Assembly (NCBI GenBank): GCA_040386355.1 | Contig: JAZKFP010000060.1 | Location: 1 to 10,856, forward strand | Reading direction: 5' to 3' | Origin: JAZKFP01 sp040386355 | GTDB lineage: Bacteria; Pseudomonadota; Gammaproteobacteria; Pseudomonadales; UBA6940 | Length of the DNA stretch: 10,856 nt | In this document: positions 1 through 8,030 of the stretch, one piece after another | Position numbering within the stretch: position 1 is the first letter of the stretch | How the letters are laid out: every line of letters starts with the position of its first letter | The notes under the pieces: generated by a model | What the model saw: only the letters and a program-made list of their open reading frames with translations | Told to the model about the DNA's origin: nothing | Database searches by the model: none | Program-made: the position numbers and the translations under genes

Positions 1-3000
1 AAGAATTATTAGCGATTAAATCGATTGAAGACGACAATGATTTTTTTGCGCTTGGCGGCCATTCATTAATGGCGATGGATTTAGTATTTAGCGTGCAAGA
101 ACGTTTTGGTGTATCGATTGAATTAGGAAAGTTTTTACAACATCCAACTTTAGCTGCAATGCTACAAGCAGCGCACGCGCATCAAATCACTGTTGCATCA
201 ATTTCAAATAATTCTAAAGAAAGTCAATCTGAAAAAAATCAAAACGATTTGCCGTCGGTTATTGCTTCGCCTGCAAAAATGGCTGCATTAGAAAACAACC
301 TTGAGCGCATTCCAGAATATGTACCAATGACGCCGTTGCAAAAACGATTGCATGTCATTAGTCAGCGGGTTTTACAACCGGAAATGTTTCAAATTGTCGC
401 GCTCTACGGTTTTAAATCCAAATTAAAAGGCGCGGATTTGCGCAATATTTGGTTGCAATTAACACAAGCCCACGATGCTTTTTATTTGGAATTTGATACC
501 GATAATTGGACACAAAAACGCGGCAATGTATGTCGTGCTGTTGTCGATTGGATTGAATTAAATGACGCACTAACGTCAGATTCGCCTTGGATTCAAAAAC
601 GTTTAGCCAAACCTTTATATATTGAGCAAGGGCCACTTGCTGAAATTTCGGTAATTGAAACCTTGGCAGGCGAGCAACAATTATTAATTCGCGTGCATCA
701 TTTAATTTTTGATGGCGAGTCGCTTCGGGCCTTATTACAAGAATTTTTAAATGCGACGGTTGAGAATTCACTTCCATCCAAGAAAGCGCCATCTTTTTTA
801 CGATACGCTTGGAATGCTTCACAATCGAATGCGCAGCGTACTTCGGCAAATGCGTATTGGTTAGAGCAATTAAATCAATCGTTACCTGTATTGGATTGGG
901 TTTTACCTGATTCACGTCCCCCAGTTAAACAATCGCGTGGAGCTTTATTATCACGTCAACTATCTTCAACACACACCCAAGCATTAGTTGACTTAGCGCG
1001 TGAGCAAAAATGTAGTATCCAAGAATTATTACTGACAATTCACGCTGCGTTATTGAGTTATTTAACCGGCGCGGAAGAAGTAATGGTAGGGGTACCATTT
1101 TTGCCATTGCACGAACGCGAAGATTATCAAGTGGTAGGGTGTCGTATTGAAGTATTGCCCGTACGCCTTGGCTTTAGTTTTGGTGCAAGTTTTAAACAAT
1201 TGGTTGAAGCAACTTGTGAAGCGTTGCGCAGTGCCATCTCACATGGTCATGCAAATTTCACCGAAGTGCTCGAAAGTATTCGATTATCACCTGATATGAG
1301 TCGAACTCCTCTCTATCAGAGCTTATTTACCTTTTTAGATAATCGTTCGACGCAAGCACCTGTGGGATTAAAAAATTGGCATGAGGTCTGGATTAATCGT
1401 CATGTAGTGCAACACGATTTAGATGCTTGGTTGTTTTTATCAGAACAAGGTTTAGAAATTCATTGGGAATACGACATTGCGCTCTTCAGCTTGCAGCAAA
1501 TTGAGAAAGCAATGGACATTTTTATCAAGGGATTAGAATCCGCAGCACACAACTCGGCAACTCAGCCTTTGTTGTGGAATGAGAAAAAACCAACACCGGT
1601 TTTAGTAGGAAATGTTGTCAGCATAAAACCGGGAAGAGTGCTTGGTGTTGCACACAGTTTAGCGTTTGAACGTTTACCAAAGCCGGTTTTAAGCTTGGGA
1701 CAACACGCTTGGAATTATCGACAATTGTGGCAAGCCGCATGCGCAGTTCGCGATGCATTAATTGCTGAAAACGTTGTGCCAGATGCCTTTGTCGGAATTT
1801 GCATGACACGCGGCCCAGAATGGTTGCCTGCAATTCTTGGTATTTGGCTAGCCGGTGCAGCGTATGTTCCATTAGATCCGGATTATCCAATCGATCGTAT
1901 TTGTTCGATGTTAGAAGATTCCGGCATGCAGCATGTTATTGCCGATTCTTTGGTCATTGATGAAATTCCAGAATTAGAGCGCGTTAAAGTCATTGCATGG
2001 CAAAGTACGTGGTGGGATCGCGACAGTGGTGCTGATTCTGCACAATTCGAAGTACAAAGTGTTATTCGTTCAGCCAATCAACCGGCGTATATGATTTATA
2101 CCTCGGGCTCAACCGGCAAACCAAAAGGTGTTGTGATTGGACACGGTGCATTAGATTCTTTCTTGCAATCGATGAAATCAAAACCTGGTCTGAAGAATAC
2201 CGATCGTTTGTTAGCGGTTACGACGTTCTCATTTGATATTTCCATTCTTGAATTAATGCTTCCTATACTAGTGGGTGCACATATTGTTATGGCGCAGCGC
2301 GACGACACAATGGATGGTCACCGCCTTGCTGAAATTATTCAAAAACAAGAAATTAGCGTAATGCAAGCAACTCCTGCTACGTGGCGACTGTTGCAAGCCG
2401 CGGGTTGGCGCGCGCATCCCGCGTTTAAAGCTCTTAGTGGTGGCGAAGCATTAGATAATAATTTGGCAGAAGAGCTTTTAAAATATTGCGCTGAAGTATG
2501 GAATTTATACGGACCTACTGAAGCAACCATTTGGGCAACCGCGCATAAATTAGAATCCGCAGATGATATTTTATCTTTAGGCCAACCAGTTGCTAACACT
2601 GAATTGTATATTTTAGATGCTTCTGGTCGGTCTGTGCCGCCTTTTGTTCGAGGTGAGTTAGTGATTGCTGGAGATTGTGTGGCTCTTGGTTATCACAATC
2701 GAGAAGCATTAAATCGGGAACGATTTTTTGAAATAAACGGTCGTCGTGTTTATCGTACTGGTGATTGGGTTTCATTTAATAATCAAAATAACATTCGTTT
2801 CCATGGTCGAATCGATCATCAAATTAAACTACGCGGTTTTCGAATTGAACTCGGTGAAATCGAACGCGTGCTTGAGCAACACCCTGAAGTACGAAAATCC
2901 ATTGTGTTTGTTACCGGTGAAGAAAATCGTCAGCACTTAGTAGCATGTCTTCAAATTCAAGGAGAACAAACTTCTGCTGAGCAAATTCGTATTTACCTAG

Positions 3001-3455
3001 AAAACCATCTACCAATGTATATGGTTCCAACTCAATGGATCGTGGTGCAAGATTTACCAACAACACCCAGTGGTAAAATTGATCGAGCACGCTTGATGAG
3101 TCTTGCGTCAGAACATCGTCAAGAACCTCAAGAAGCTGTAGTTTGGGCTAATGCTGATATTGAGTTTCTAGCAGGTTGTTGGGCAAAAATTCTACAATTG
3201 GATATGATTCGACCTACCGATCATTTTTTCTCATTAGGCGGACATTCATTATTAGCTATGCGAGTCATCGAACAAATACAGCGCGAAAAAAAGGTACGAT
3301 TTACGATACGCGATTTGGTTATGGCAAATTTAGAGCAATTAGCAGAACGGTTAAATAATGCTCCGTTAGTACAGGACTATAAATTGATTGAGCCTTTTGC
3401 TGTGGAAGAAGAGAAAAGACCCTGGTGGAAATTTAGTTTTAAAAGTAAGAAGTAA
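1..3455 (+). CDS. Non-ribosomal peptide synthetase, C-terminal part (T-C-A-T), 5' end outside the window
   Basis: The reading frame is open to the left edge (first full codon at 3) and the first residues already form a carrier motif, FFALGGHSL, so the ATG at 69 lies inside a domain and is not the start. Counting from codon 3 (1150 residues), the order is: carrier domain end (phosphopantetheine Ser21); condensation domain about 105-540 with HHLIFDG at 232-238; adenylation domain about 560-1040 with TSGSTGKPKG at 700-709, NLYGPTEATIW at 834-844, an RGFRIELGE motif and PSGK with Lys1025; second carrier with LGGHSL, Ser1082; basic tail ending KRPWWKFSFKSKK. Pocket residues D745, I746, L749, Q788, L811, G813, L835, I843, W844, K1025 spell DILQLGLIWK, which I recall as the glycine code. 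The protein should activate glycine, load it on the second carrier and condense it with the chain on the first. No thioesterase or reductase follows, so release must occur elsewhere. Domain calls are secure; substrate is inferred. Confidence 0.95.
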   Translation, partial: ELLAIKSIEDDNDFFALGGHSLMAMDLVFSVQERFGVSIELGKFLQHPTLAAMLQAAHAHQITVASISNNSKESQSEKNQNDLPSVIASPAKMAALENNLERIPEYVPMTPLQKRLHVISQRVLQPEMFQIVALYGFKSKLKGADLRNIWLQLTQAHDAFYLEFDTDNWTQKRGNVCRAVVDWIELNDALTSDSPWIQKRLAKPLYIEQGPLAEISVIETLAGEQQLLIRVHHLIFDGESLRALLQEFLNATVENSLPSKKAPSFLRYAWNASQSNAQRTSANAYWLEQLNQSLPVLDWVLPDSRPPVKQSRGALLSRQLSSTHTQALVDLAREQKCSIQELLLTIHAALLSYLTGAEEVMVGVPFLPLHEREDYQVVGCRIEVLPVRLGFSFGASFKQLVEATCEALRSAISHGHANFTEVLESIRLSPDMSRTPLYQSLFTFLDNRSTQAPVGLKNWHEVWINRHVVQHDLDAWLFLSEQGLEIHWEYDIALFSLQQIEKAMDIFIKGLESAAHNSATQPLLWNEKKPTPVLVGNVVSIKPGRVLGVAHSLAFERLPKPVLSLGQHAWNYRQLWQAACAVRDALIAENVVPDAFVGICMTRGPEWLPAILGIWLAGAAYVPLDPDYPIDRICSMLEDSGMQHVIADSLVIDEIPELERVKVIAWQSTWWDRDSGADSAQFEVQSVIRSANQPAYMIYTSGSTGKPKGVVIGHGALDSFLQSMKSKPGLKNTDRLLAVTTFSFDISILELMLPILVGAHIVMAQRDDTMDGHRLAEIIQKQEISVMQATPATWRLLQAAGWRAHPAFKALSGGEALDNNLAEELLKYCAEVWNLYGPTEATIWATAHKLESADDILSLGQPVANTELYILDASGRSVPPFVRGELVIAGDCVALGYHNREALNRERFFEINGRRVYRTGDWVSFNNQNNIRFHGRIDHQIKLRGFRIELGEIERVLEQHPEVRKSIVFVTGEENRQHLVACLQIQGEQTSAEQIRIYLENHLPMYMVPTQWIVVQDLPTTPSGKIDRARLMSLASEHRQEPQEAVVWANADIEFLAGCWAKILQLDMIRPTDHFFSLGGHSLLAMRVIEQIQREKKVRFTIRDLVMANLEQLAERLNNAPLVQDYKLIEPFAVEEEKRPWWKFSFKSKK

Positions 3456-3469
3456 GAATGTAAGAAGTA
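3445..3469 (+). repeat. Short 15-bp-period tandem duplication across the NRPS stop codon
   Basis: The 7-mer GTAAGAA occurs at 3445-3451, 3452-3458 and 3460-3466. The larger unit GTAAGAAGTA recurs 15 bases apart (3445-3454 and 3460-3469). The first copy supplies the final Lys-Lys-stop of the synthetase; the second, in the same frame, would again read Lys-Lys-stop if the first stop were lost. This looks like local slippage or a small duplication. No function is implied. Confidence 0.6.
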
Positions 3470-3485
3470 GGGTGGCATTTTAAGA

Positions 3486-3625
3486 CGGTCGAATAATGAT
3501 TCGACCCTATGCAATCTCACTAACTTTACATTACTTTTTAATTGTGATGTTGATTCAGTAATCACCAGATGTTTTTTTAATTACACAACGTTTGATTATT
3601 GTAGGGACGAATCATTATTCGACCG
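3486..3625. repeat. 140-bp element with 25-bp terminal inverted repeats (REP/MITE-like)
   Basis: The left arm (3486-3510) and the reverse complement of the right arm (3601-3625) agree at 23 of 25 positions. Each arm is itself near-palindromic: in the left arm GTCGAAT and ATTCGAC pair around AATG (3488-3505). The arms have the form GTAGGG-(a/t)-CGAATNATTATTCGACC, which resembles short palindromic intergenic repeats found in many bacterial genomes. The 90 bp between the arms is AT-rich with no ORF and no transposase. It sits just after the NRPS stop codon, where hairpins of this type often mark 3' ends. It could be a paired REP element or a non-autonomous transposon remnant. I see no clear target-site duplication. 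Confidence 0.7.
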
Positions 3626-3751
3626 CATAACTACCCATAACTAAAAATTTCATGCTTACCAGGTTCTCTAAACCTTCTTGATAAATCACTGGACGCACTA
3701 ACTCTAATTGCTATCCTGTACAGATCATTCATCTTTAAGAAAAGCACTCTT
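3626..3751 (+). other. Non-coding leader upstream of the cyclic-nucleotide-binding gene
   Basis: This stretch must hold the promoter of the gene at 3752 if that gene is transcribed independently, but I find no convincing -35/-10 pair. A TTGATA at 3678-3683 has no good -10 box at 16-18 bases. An 8-mer, CATAACTA, is repeated 10 bases apart (3626-3633, 3636-3643), and a short palindrome CTGTACAG lies at 3716-3723. The sequence before the ATG (TTAAGAAAAG) offers only a weak ribosome-binding site. Confidence 0.35.
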
Positions 3752-4252
3752 ATGCGTGAAACCCAATATTTGATATCAGAAGACATCAGCAGCTATCGAT
3801 TAGAAGACATGCCATTGTTTTCTTCACTGAAAGCAAAATATTTGGATCAGTTGTTATCGGTCTGTAAAATTCGTTCATTTGATGAAGGCGAAGTAATTAT
3901 TAAAGAAGGTGCACGTGATTGTTGGGTTTATGTATTAATTTCCGGCAAGGTAGCGGTTTCCATTCAAACGGTTGAAATTACCGTACTATTTCAACGCGGC
4001 GATGTATTTGGAGAAAGCGCATTTATTTCTCAGTTACCGCGTTCAGGCACTATAACCGCACAAGAACCTACCGAATGTTTAGCGATTGACGCTGTTTTAC
4101 TTTCTGAAGTCCATTCCTCCGGCAATGAATTGTTTTTTGCTCAGTTTTATCATTTTCTTGTGCGCTTATTGCTGCAGCGCCTTGGGCTGGTTAATGAAGA
4201 GCTAGTGCTTGTAAAACGCGCTTTTAAAATGGCAGTCGATCGAAAAAAATAA
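3752..4252 (+). CDS. Stand-alone cyclic nucleotide-binding domain (CNBD) protein
   Basis: The 166-residue protein is almost entirely one CRP-type cyclic nucleotide-binding domain (about 15-125). Visible landmarks are the opening PLFSSL (21-26), FDEGEVIIKEG (43-53), LISGKVAV (62-69) and the phosphate-binding cassette FGESAFISQLPRSGT (86-100). Glu88 and Arg97, which in CRP and PKA relatives contact the ribose and cyclic phosphate, are both kept at family spacing, so ligand binding is plausible. The remaining 40 residues are helical (FYHFLVRLLLQRLGL) and there is no helix-turn-helix, so it is not a CRP-like transcription factor; it more resembles a small sensor or regulatory subunit acting on a partner. 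No signal peptide or transmembrane segment is seen. It is on the same strand as the synthetase but about 300 bp away behind a repeat element, so co-transcription is doubtful. The partner is unknown. Confidence 0.85.
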   Translation: MRETQYLISEDISSYRLEDMPLFSSLKAKYLDQLLSVCKIRSFDEGEVIIKEGARDCWVYVLISGKVAVSIQTVEITVLFQRGDVFGESAFISQLPRSGTITAQEPTECLAIDAVLLSEVHSSGNELFFAQFYHFLVRLLLQRLGLVNEELVLVKRAFKMAVDRKK

Positions 4253-4343
4253 TGCATTTTCAAACTATTTTAAAATCAATATTCTCTAATTTGTTTCTAG
4301 CACTAAAAATGCGCTCGTCTGACTTCAGAAAAAGCTTTTAGCT

Positions 4344-7300
4344 CTACTCATTTTTCAATCCAGGTAGATTTAAGGTTGTTAAAAAATTAGGCAAAACTGG
4401 AAGCAATGTTTGCAAATCAGATTGCATTTGATTATCAAAATAATTTTCAATAATCGGCGCTGCTAAAAAAGAGTTTTTAACGAATGTTTGTATAAAAATT
4501 AATTTTTCCTCATTCAATGTGCTATTTTTATCTTCATTAGTTAGGCTTTGCAGAAATTCATTTTTGATATTTTCAATTAGGCTTGAAAGTTTTTCTTTTC
4601 TTGAAAAAGACACACTAATGGGTTTGCCTTTATTACTAACGACTATTAAGTGAGGAGTGTTTGTTTTAAAGCGCCAAATAGCATTAGCACTTAAGTTGTC
4701 ATTGTTATGTAGATCATAACTTGATTCAAATAATACAAAAGATAATCGATTAGGATGAGACGTTTTATAGTGCAGTTTAACTGAATTTATGATCGCTGAT
4801 TCTGTACTATCTAAATCCGAAACTCTAACTTCAAAGCTATTTGTTAATGCATGATTATTATCTCGAAGTGTTTTAGTGTGAAGTGATTTTAAATCTACAC
4901 GTATGAAATTTTTAGTTAAAGTTAAAATGTTGTTTTTTTCTTCCGAATGAGTTGTGAAACCTCCACCACCTAAACGGGTTGTTTGGAACATGCCAGGACT
5001 GTTGTGATCAAATATTCCTTTACCTTGAAAGTCTATTTCGAGAATTTCTTTCAAATCATCTGTTAAATCCAACGGCAAAAAATCAGTGGAGCCATATTTT
5101 CGGTAAAAACCCTCAATTAGGAAATTATTAGTCGAATGAGAAAAAGTATTGATGCAATTTTCTGAAAACTGAATGGTATAAAATCTTTTTAAATCATTCT
5201 CTCTGTCATGATAAGTTATTGCAAGCTTAGATATATCGATAATTCCATCGTTAATCGTAATCCATACAGAGTCATCAGAAAGCCAATTATCTATGCCATT
5301 ATTATTTAAAATATCGGTATAATTAGTTTGCAATTCAAACATTAGATATTTAAATACAAAAATTCCATTTTTATATTCCAAGATGGTAGGATGAAAGAAT
5401 GTAAAATCTTGATAGTGGGTTAGTGTTTCACATTCAATAGTGCCAGAAAAATAGTTTCTGTTCATTGTTTTTGTAATTATGTCATTAATGTTTCCTTGTA
5501 AATTTTCAATGTTTAATACTTTTAAAGTAAGAGCAGGAATGTTTTTTTCTGAATGATTTTCCAATCGAATAGACAAAAATTTTTCTGAATAGAGTAAGGT
5601 AGTTTTATTTAAATTAGGATCTTCAAATATAAAATTAACAAAGATTGGGAAATTTTCAGAATTGTAGTCAACACTAATGGATGCATTTTTAAAAGAGTTT
5701 TTTAAAGAAACATCACCTTTAATGGGTTTTAATGAGGTGCTGTCAAAAAAGAATTCCCCAACAAAGTCGGTATTCTCATCTAATTGGAATTTTCCATAAG
5801 CAGTGCAGTGTAAAATGTTTTGGGAAAGTTCTTGCCATTTTAAACTGAGCGACTCAATTTTTTGCTGGTTAAATGTTGCTTTAGCGTTTTGAATTAAACC
5901 TCGTGTAAAAAAATGACCTTGTAAATTTAATTCTGAGGTAGCAGTTAGGGATACGACAATTTTCCCAAATCCTAATGGTTTGACGCTTTGTAATTGATTA
6001 GAACGACTGAACTTGAAGTAAACAGGTCCAAAATACTTGATTTTATTTTCAACCAATACGACATTATCTTTAAATAATTCAAATTTCTCAAAGCAAAGTT
6101 GCCAATGAGTTTGAACACTATTATTAGTTGCTAACACTAATTCTGCCAAGCCAGTCAACCTATAAATGTTACCTTGATCATCATAATGTTTTGTGAAATT
6201 TTCTAATATTAATGCTTTACCATGCCAATTTATAGTTATAGATTTTTTAGGAATAGATTTTTCATCCCATTCAATTGCTGATTCTGAATTCCACAGTTTA
6301 AAGTTATGATTCCAAATTTCCCAATGCGCAAAATAATTTTTTGGGCTGGTAGTTGCTTTAGATAATGTGGATTGTTCTACCGATGGCACAGCATCTTGTA
6401 AAATTTCTAGTTGAGGCATTTGTTTTTCTAAAAAATAATATGTGGAATTCTCTAATCCCAGAGCAAAAGCTAGCTCATATAATTCTTCAATATGCTCTCG
6501 AGACCATTTTCCAAAAAAAACTAAGATATTTTCTTTCACATTAATGACGCAGTATAAATTCTCACCTTGAATATTTGTTGTAAGATGACGTCTGTGAAAA
6601 ACACCTTCAGCACCGATGACGCCTGATTCTAGCCGCAAATGATTTTCAAGTAGTAATAAGTGCTGTAAGTTTTCAACTAGTTTGTTCTTATCAAGAAACA
6701 CTAACTGATCGGCCAGAGCCATAAAAGCCTGTTCATTTTTTGCTTTGTGTAAAAACCAATGCTGCATGTGACCTATAAAATCATTAAATATTTTTTTATC
6801 AGATTTTCTTAATTCTGTGGTGCTGAAAATTTCCTCTTGACGCGCTGTTGAATCTAAAATGGTATGCAATAATTGCTTAGCATTTAATGCCGAAAACTTT
6901 TTGTATATTGTGGAATGCAAAGATGAAAGTCCCGTGGATTTCATTTCGTCTTGTGCTAATCGTAAAGCCTTAATAAAATGTATATAAAGAGTTTTCGCAA
7001 GTTCTGAAGAAGCAAAATGTTTGCCTTCACTTAAGCGCTTTAAGGCTATTACTAACTTATCCCAGCTCGGTTGAGATTTATCACCGATTTCAATTAAATT
7101 AAAATGAATCGTATTTTCGACCTGCTCTTTTTTTTCTAAATAGTGAATTTCTAAAGTATTAGGATCATTTGATTCAAAGTAGGGCTTCAGATCAATCGCC
7201 ATTGCTTTATCTAAAAAGCTGTAATCAAGGTCAGAGGTCGTAATTTTAATATCCGTGTCATGTATTCCTAATTGCAAAACATAGGTTTCGGTTTGAGTAT

Positions 7301-7850
7301 TGTTACTTGTAAATGCACTCAAGCCATAATAATTTGAAGCATGCTCCAAACCCAAAGCTATTAGGTTCTGAGAAATAATGCTTTTTAAATTTTCTTTTGT
7401 GAGCTGATCGGTATTCTGCATTTTGAAGAAAAAATCACAATCGTTTGCATAAGTAGATTGATAAACTACTTCATTAATAAGACTTCCAACTAAATAAACT
7501 CCCTCAATATTCAGACCCTGGCTTTTTAGAGCAGATGCAAGTGTCGATAAAAATACGAGTCTTTCTATTAAAAACACTGTTTCTTTTGAACGTAAGCATG
7601 CTAAAGAAATATTTCCATCTAAACGATTAAGTAAATCCTCTGCCTGTTTAAGGGTTAAACGCTGTTTTCCATAACCATTTTTTCTTACGTCAGGCAGCGC
7701 TTCCCTAAATGAATGATAAGAAAAGGAAGTTCGAGCTTGAGGAGGAGTTACACTACTGCTGTTACTTAATGTGGAATTAGGAGATGTTGAAGAAGAGGGT
7801 GCGGAAGCTATGGGCGAGTTCGTTGTATTTGATGGAATTTTACCCGGCAT
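4344..7850 (-). CDS. Large unassigned protein: nucleotidyltransferase-like head plus long beta-rich tail
   Basis: I do not recognise this 1168-residue protein as a named family. Residues 6-45 are Ser/Thr/Pro/Asn-rich and probably disordered; there is no signal peptide or transmembrane helix. Residues about 60-400 look like a divergent polymerase-beta-type nucleotidyltransferase: a helix, then YLVGS (119-123), a D-x-D (Asp137, Asp139) 13 residues beyond the Ser, and an acidic strand DTDIKI (198-203). Next comes DYSFLDKAMAIDL (209-221), reminiscent of the RDFTINAMA motif of poly(A) polymerase and CCA-adding enzymes, and FIKALRLAQ (292-300), like their LLRALRFA helix. Residues about 410-1080 are rich in alternating hydrophobic/aromatic strands and scattered Gly-x-x-x-x-Gly units, faintly MORN-like. 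Residues 1085-1168 are again helical. The start ATG (7850) is preceded by TTGAG about nine bases upstream. The gene is more AT-rich than its neighbours, suggesting transfer. A secreted effector is possible but unproven. Confidence 0.85.
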   Translation of the reverse strand: MPGKIPSNTTNSPIASAPSSSTSPNSTLSNSSSVTPPQARTSFSYHSFREALPDVRKNGYGKQRLTLKQAEDLLNRLDGNISLACLRSKETVFLIERLVFLSTLASALKSQGLNIEGVYLVGSLINEVVYQSTYANDCDFFFKMQNTDQLTKENLKSIISQNLIALGLEHASNYYGLSAFTSNNTQTETYVLQLGIHDTDIKITTSDLDYSFLDKAMAIDLKPYFESNDPNTLEIHYLEKKEQVENTIHFNLIEIGDKSQPSWDKLVIALKRLSEGKHFASSELAKTLYIHFIKALRLAQDEMKSTGLSSLHSTIYKKFSALNAKQLLHTILDSTARQEEIFSTTELRKSDKKIFNDFIGHMQHWFLHKAKNEQAFMALADQLVFLDKNKLVENLQHLLLLENHLRLESGVIGAEGVFHRRHLTTNIQGENLYCVINVKENILVFFGKWSREHIEELYELAFALGLENSTYYFLEKQMPQLEILQDAVPSVEQSTLSKATTSPKNYFAHWEIWNHNFKLWNSESAIEWDEKSIPKKSITINWHGKALILENFTKHYDDQGNIYRLTGLAELVLATNNSVQTHWQLCFEKFELFKDNVVLVENKIKYFGPVYFKFSRSNQLQSVKPLGFGKIVVSLTATSELNLQGHFFTRGLIQNAKATFNQQKIESLSLKWQELSQNILHCTAYGKFQLDENTDFVGEFFFDSTSLKPIKGDVSLKNSFKNASISVDYNSENFPIFVNFIFEDPNLNKTTLLYSEKFLSIRLENHSEKNIPALTLKVLNIENLQGNINDIITKTMNRNYFSGTIECETLTHYQDFTFFHPTILEYKNGIFVFKYLMFELQTNYTDILNNNGIDNWLSDDSVWITINDGIIDISKLAITYHDRENDLKRFYTIQFSENCINTFSHSTNNFLIEGFYRKYGSTDFLPLDLTDDLKEILEIDFQGKGIFDHNSPGMFQTTRLGGGGFTTHSEEKNNILTLTKNFIRVDLKSLHTKTLRDNNHALTNSFEVRVSDLDSTESAIINSVKLHYKTSHPNRLSFVLFESSYDLHNNDNLSANAIWRFKTNTPHLIVVSNKGKPISVSFSRKEKLSSLIENIKNEFLQSLTNEDKNSTLNEEKLIFIQTFVKNSFLAAPIIENYFDNQMQSDLQTLLPVLPNFLTTLNLPGLKNE

Positions 7851-7886
7851 GATTGTTAACTCAAATTGTTATTATTTTAGAAAACG

Positions 7887-7915
7887 AGTCTAACTAAATA
7901 ACAAAATGATATCAA
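7887..7915 (-). promoter_or_regulatory. Candidate sigma-70 promoter for the large unassigned gene
   Basis: On the minus strand TTGATA (7915-7910) is followed after exactly 17 bases by TAGACT (7892-7887), giving 5/6 and 4/6 matches to the consensus boxes. It lies about 37 bases ahead of the start codon at 7850, in a strongly AT-rich divergent intergenic region shared with grxD. This is a consensus match only. Confidence 0.4.
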
Positions 7916-8017
7916 TTTCTATCTTTAAGTCTAAGTAAATATTTCTTTGAATTACAGATGAGAGTTACATGCCTAACGAATTCTGCTAATCTGCCCTCCT
8001 CTATTTGGTGCCTGAGT

Positions 8018-8022
8018 GAGGA
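8018..8022 (+). promoter_or_regulatory. Ribosome-binding site that fixes the grxD start
   Basis: GAGGA stands eight bases before the ATG at 8031. The alternative in-frame GTG at 8016 overlaps this site and has no upstream Shine-Dalgarno of its own, so the ATG is the better start. Confidence 0.8.
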
Positions 8023-8030
8023 TAAGTTTC

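Noticed and set aside
69..71. ATG at 69 as the start of the synthetase gene
   Set aside because: The frame is open to base 3, and the residues before it complete the carrier motif FFALGGHSL, so it is internal.
412..2775. Several antisense ORFs of 60-167 codons across the synthetase
   Set aside because: They overlap a clear multi-domain gene in the same region, show no recognisable motifs and have no supporting ribosome-binding sites.
3716..3723. CTGTACAG palindrome upstream of the CNBD gene as a LexA box
   Set aside because: LexA sites need CTG and CAG separated by ten bases; here only two bases separate them.
4253..4343. Terminator between the convergent CNBD gene and the large gene
   Set aside because: The region is AT-rich with only short palindromes (AAAAGCTTTT) and a loose GCATTTT/AAAATGC pair; no convincing GC stem with a T-run.
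4344..4450. Dot/Icm type IV secretion signal at the C-terminus of the large protein
   Set aside because: There is a hydrophobic residue near the end (Leu at -4), but no clear glutamate-rich block; too weak to claim.
8016..8018. GTG at 8016 as the grxD start
   Set aside because: It overlaps the Shine-Dalgarno that serves the ATG at 8031, and family N-termini align with the latter.
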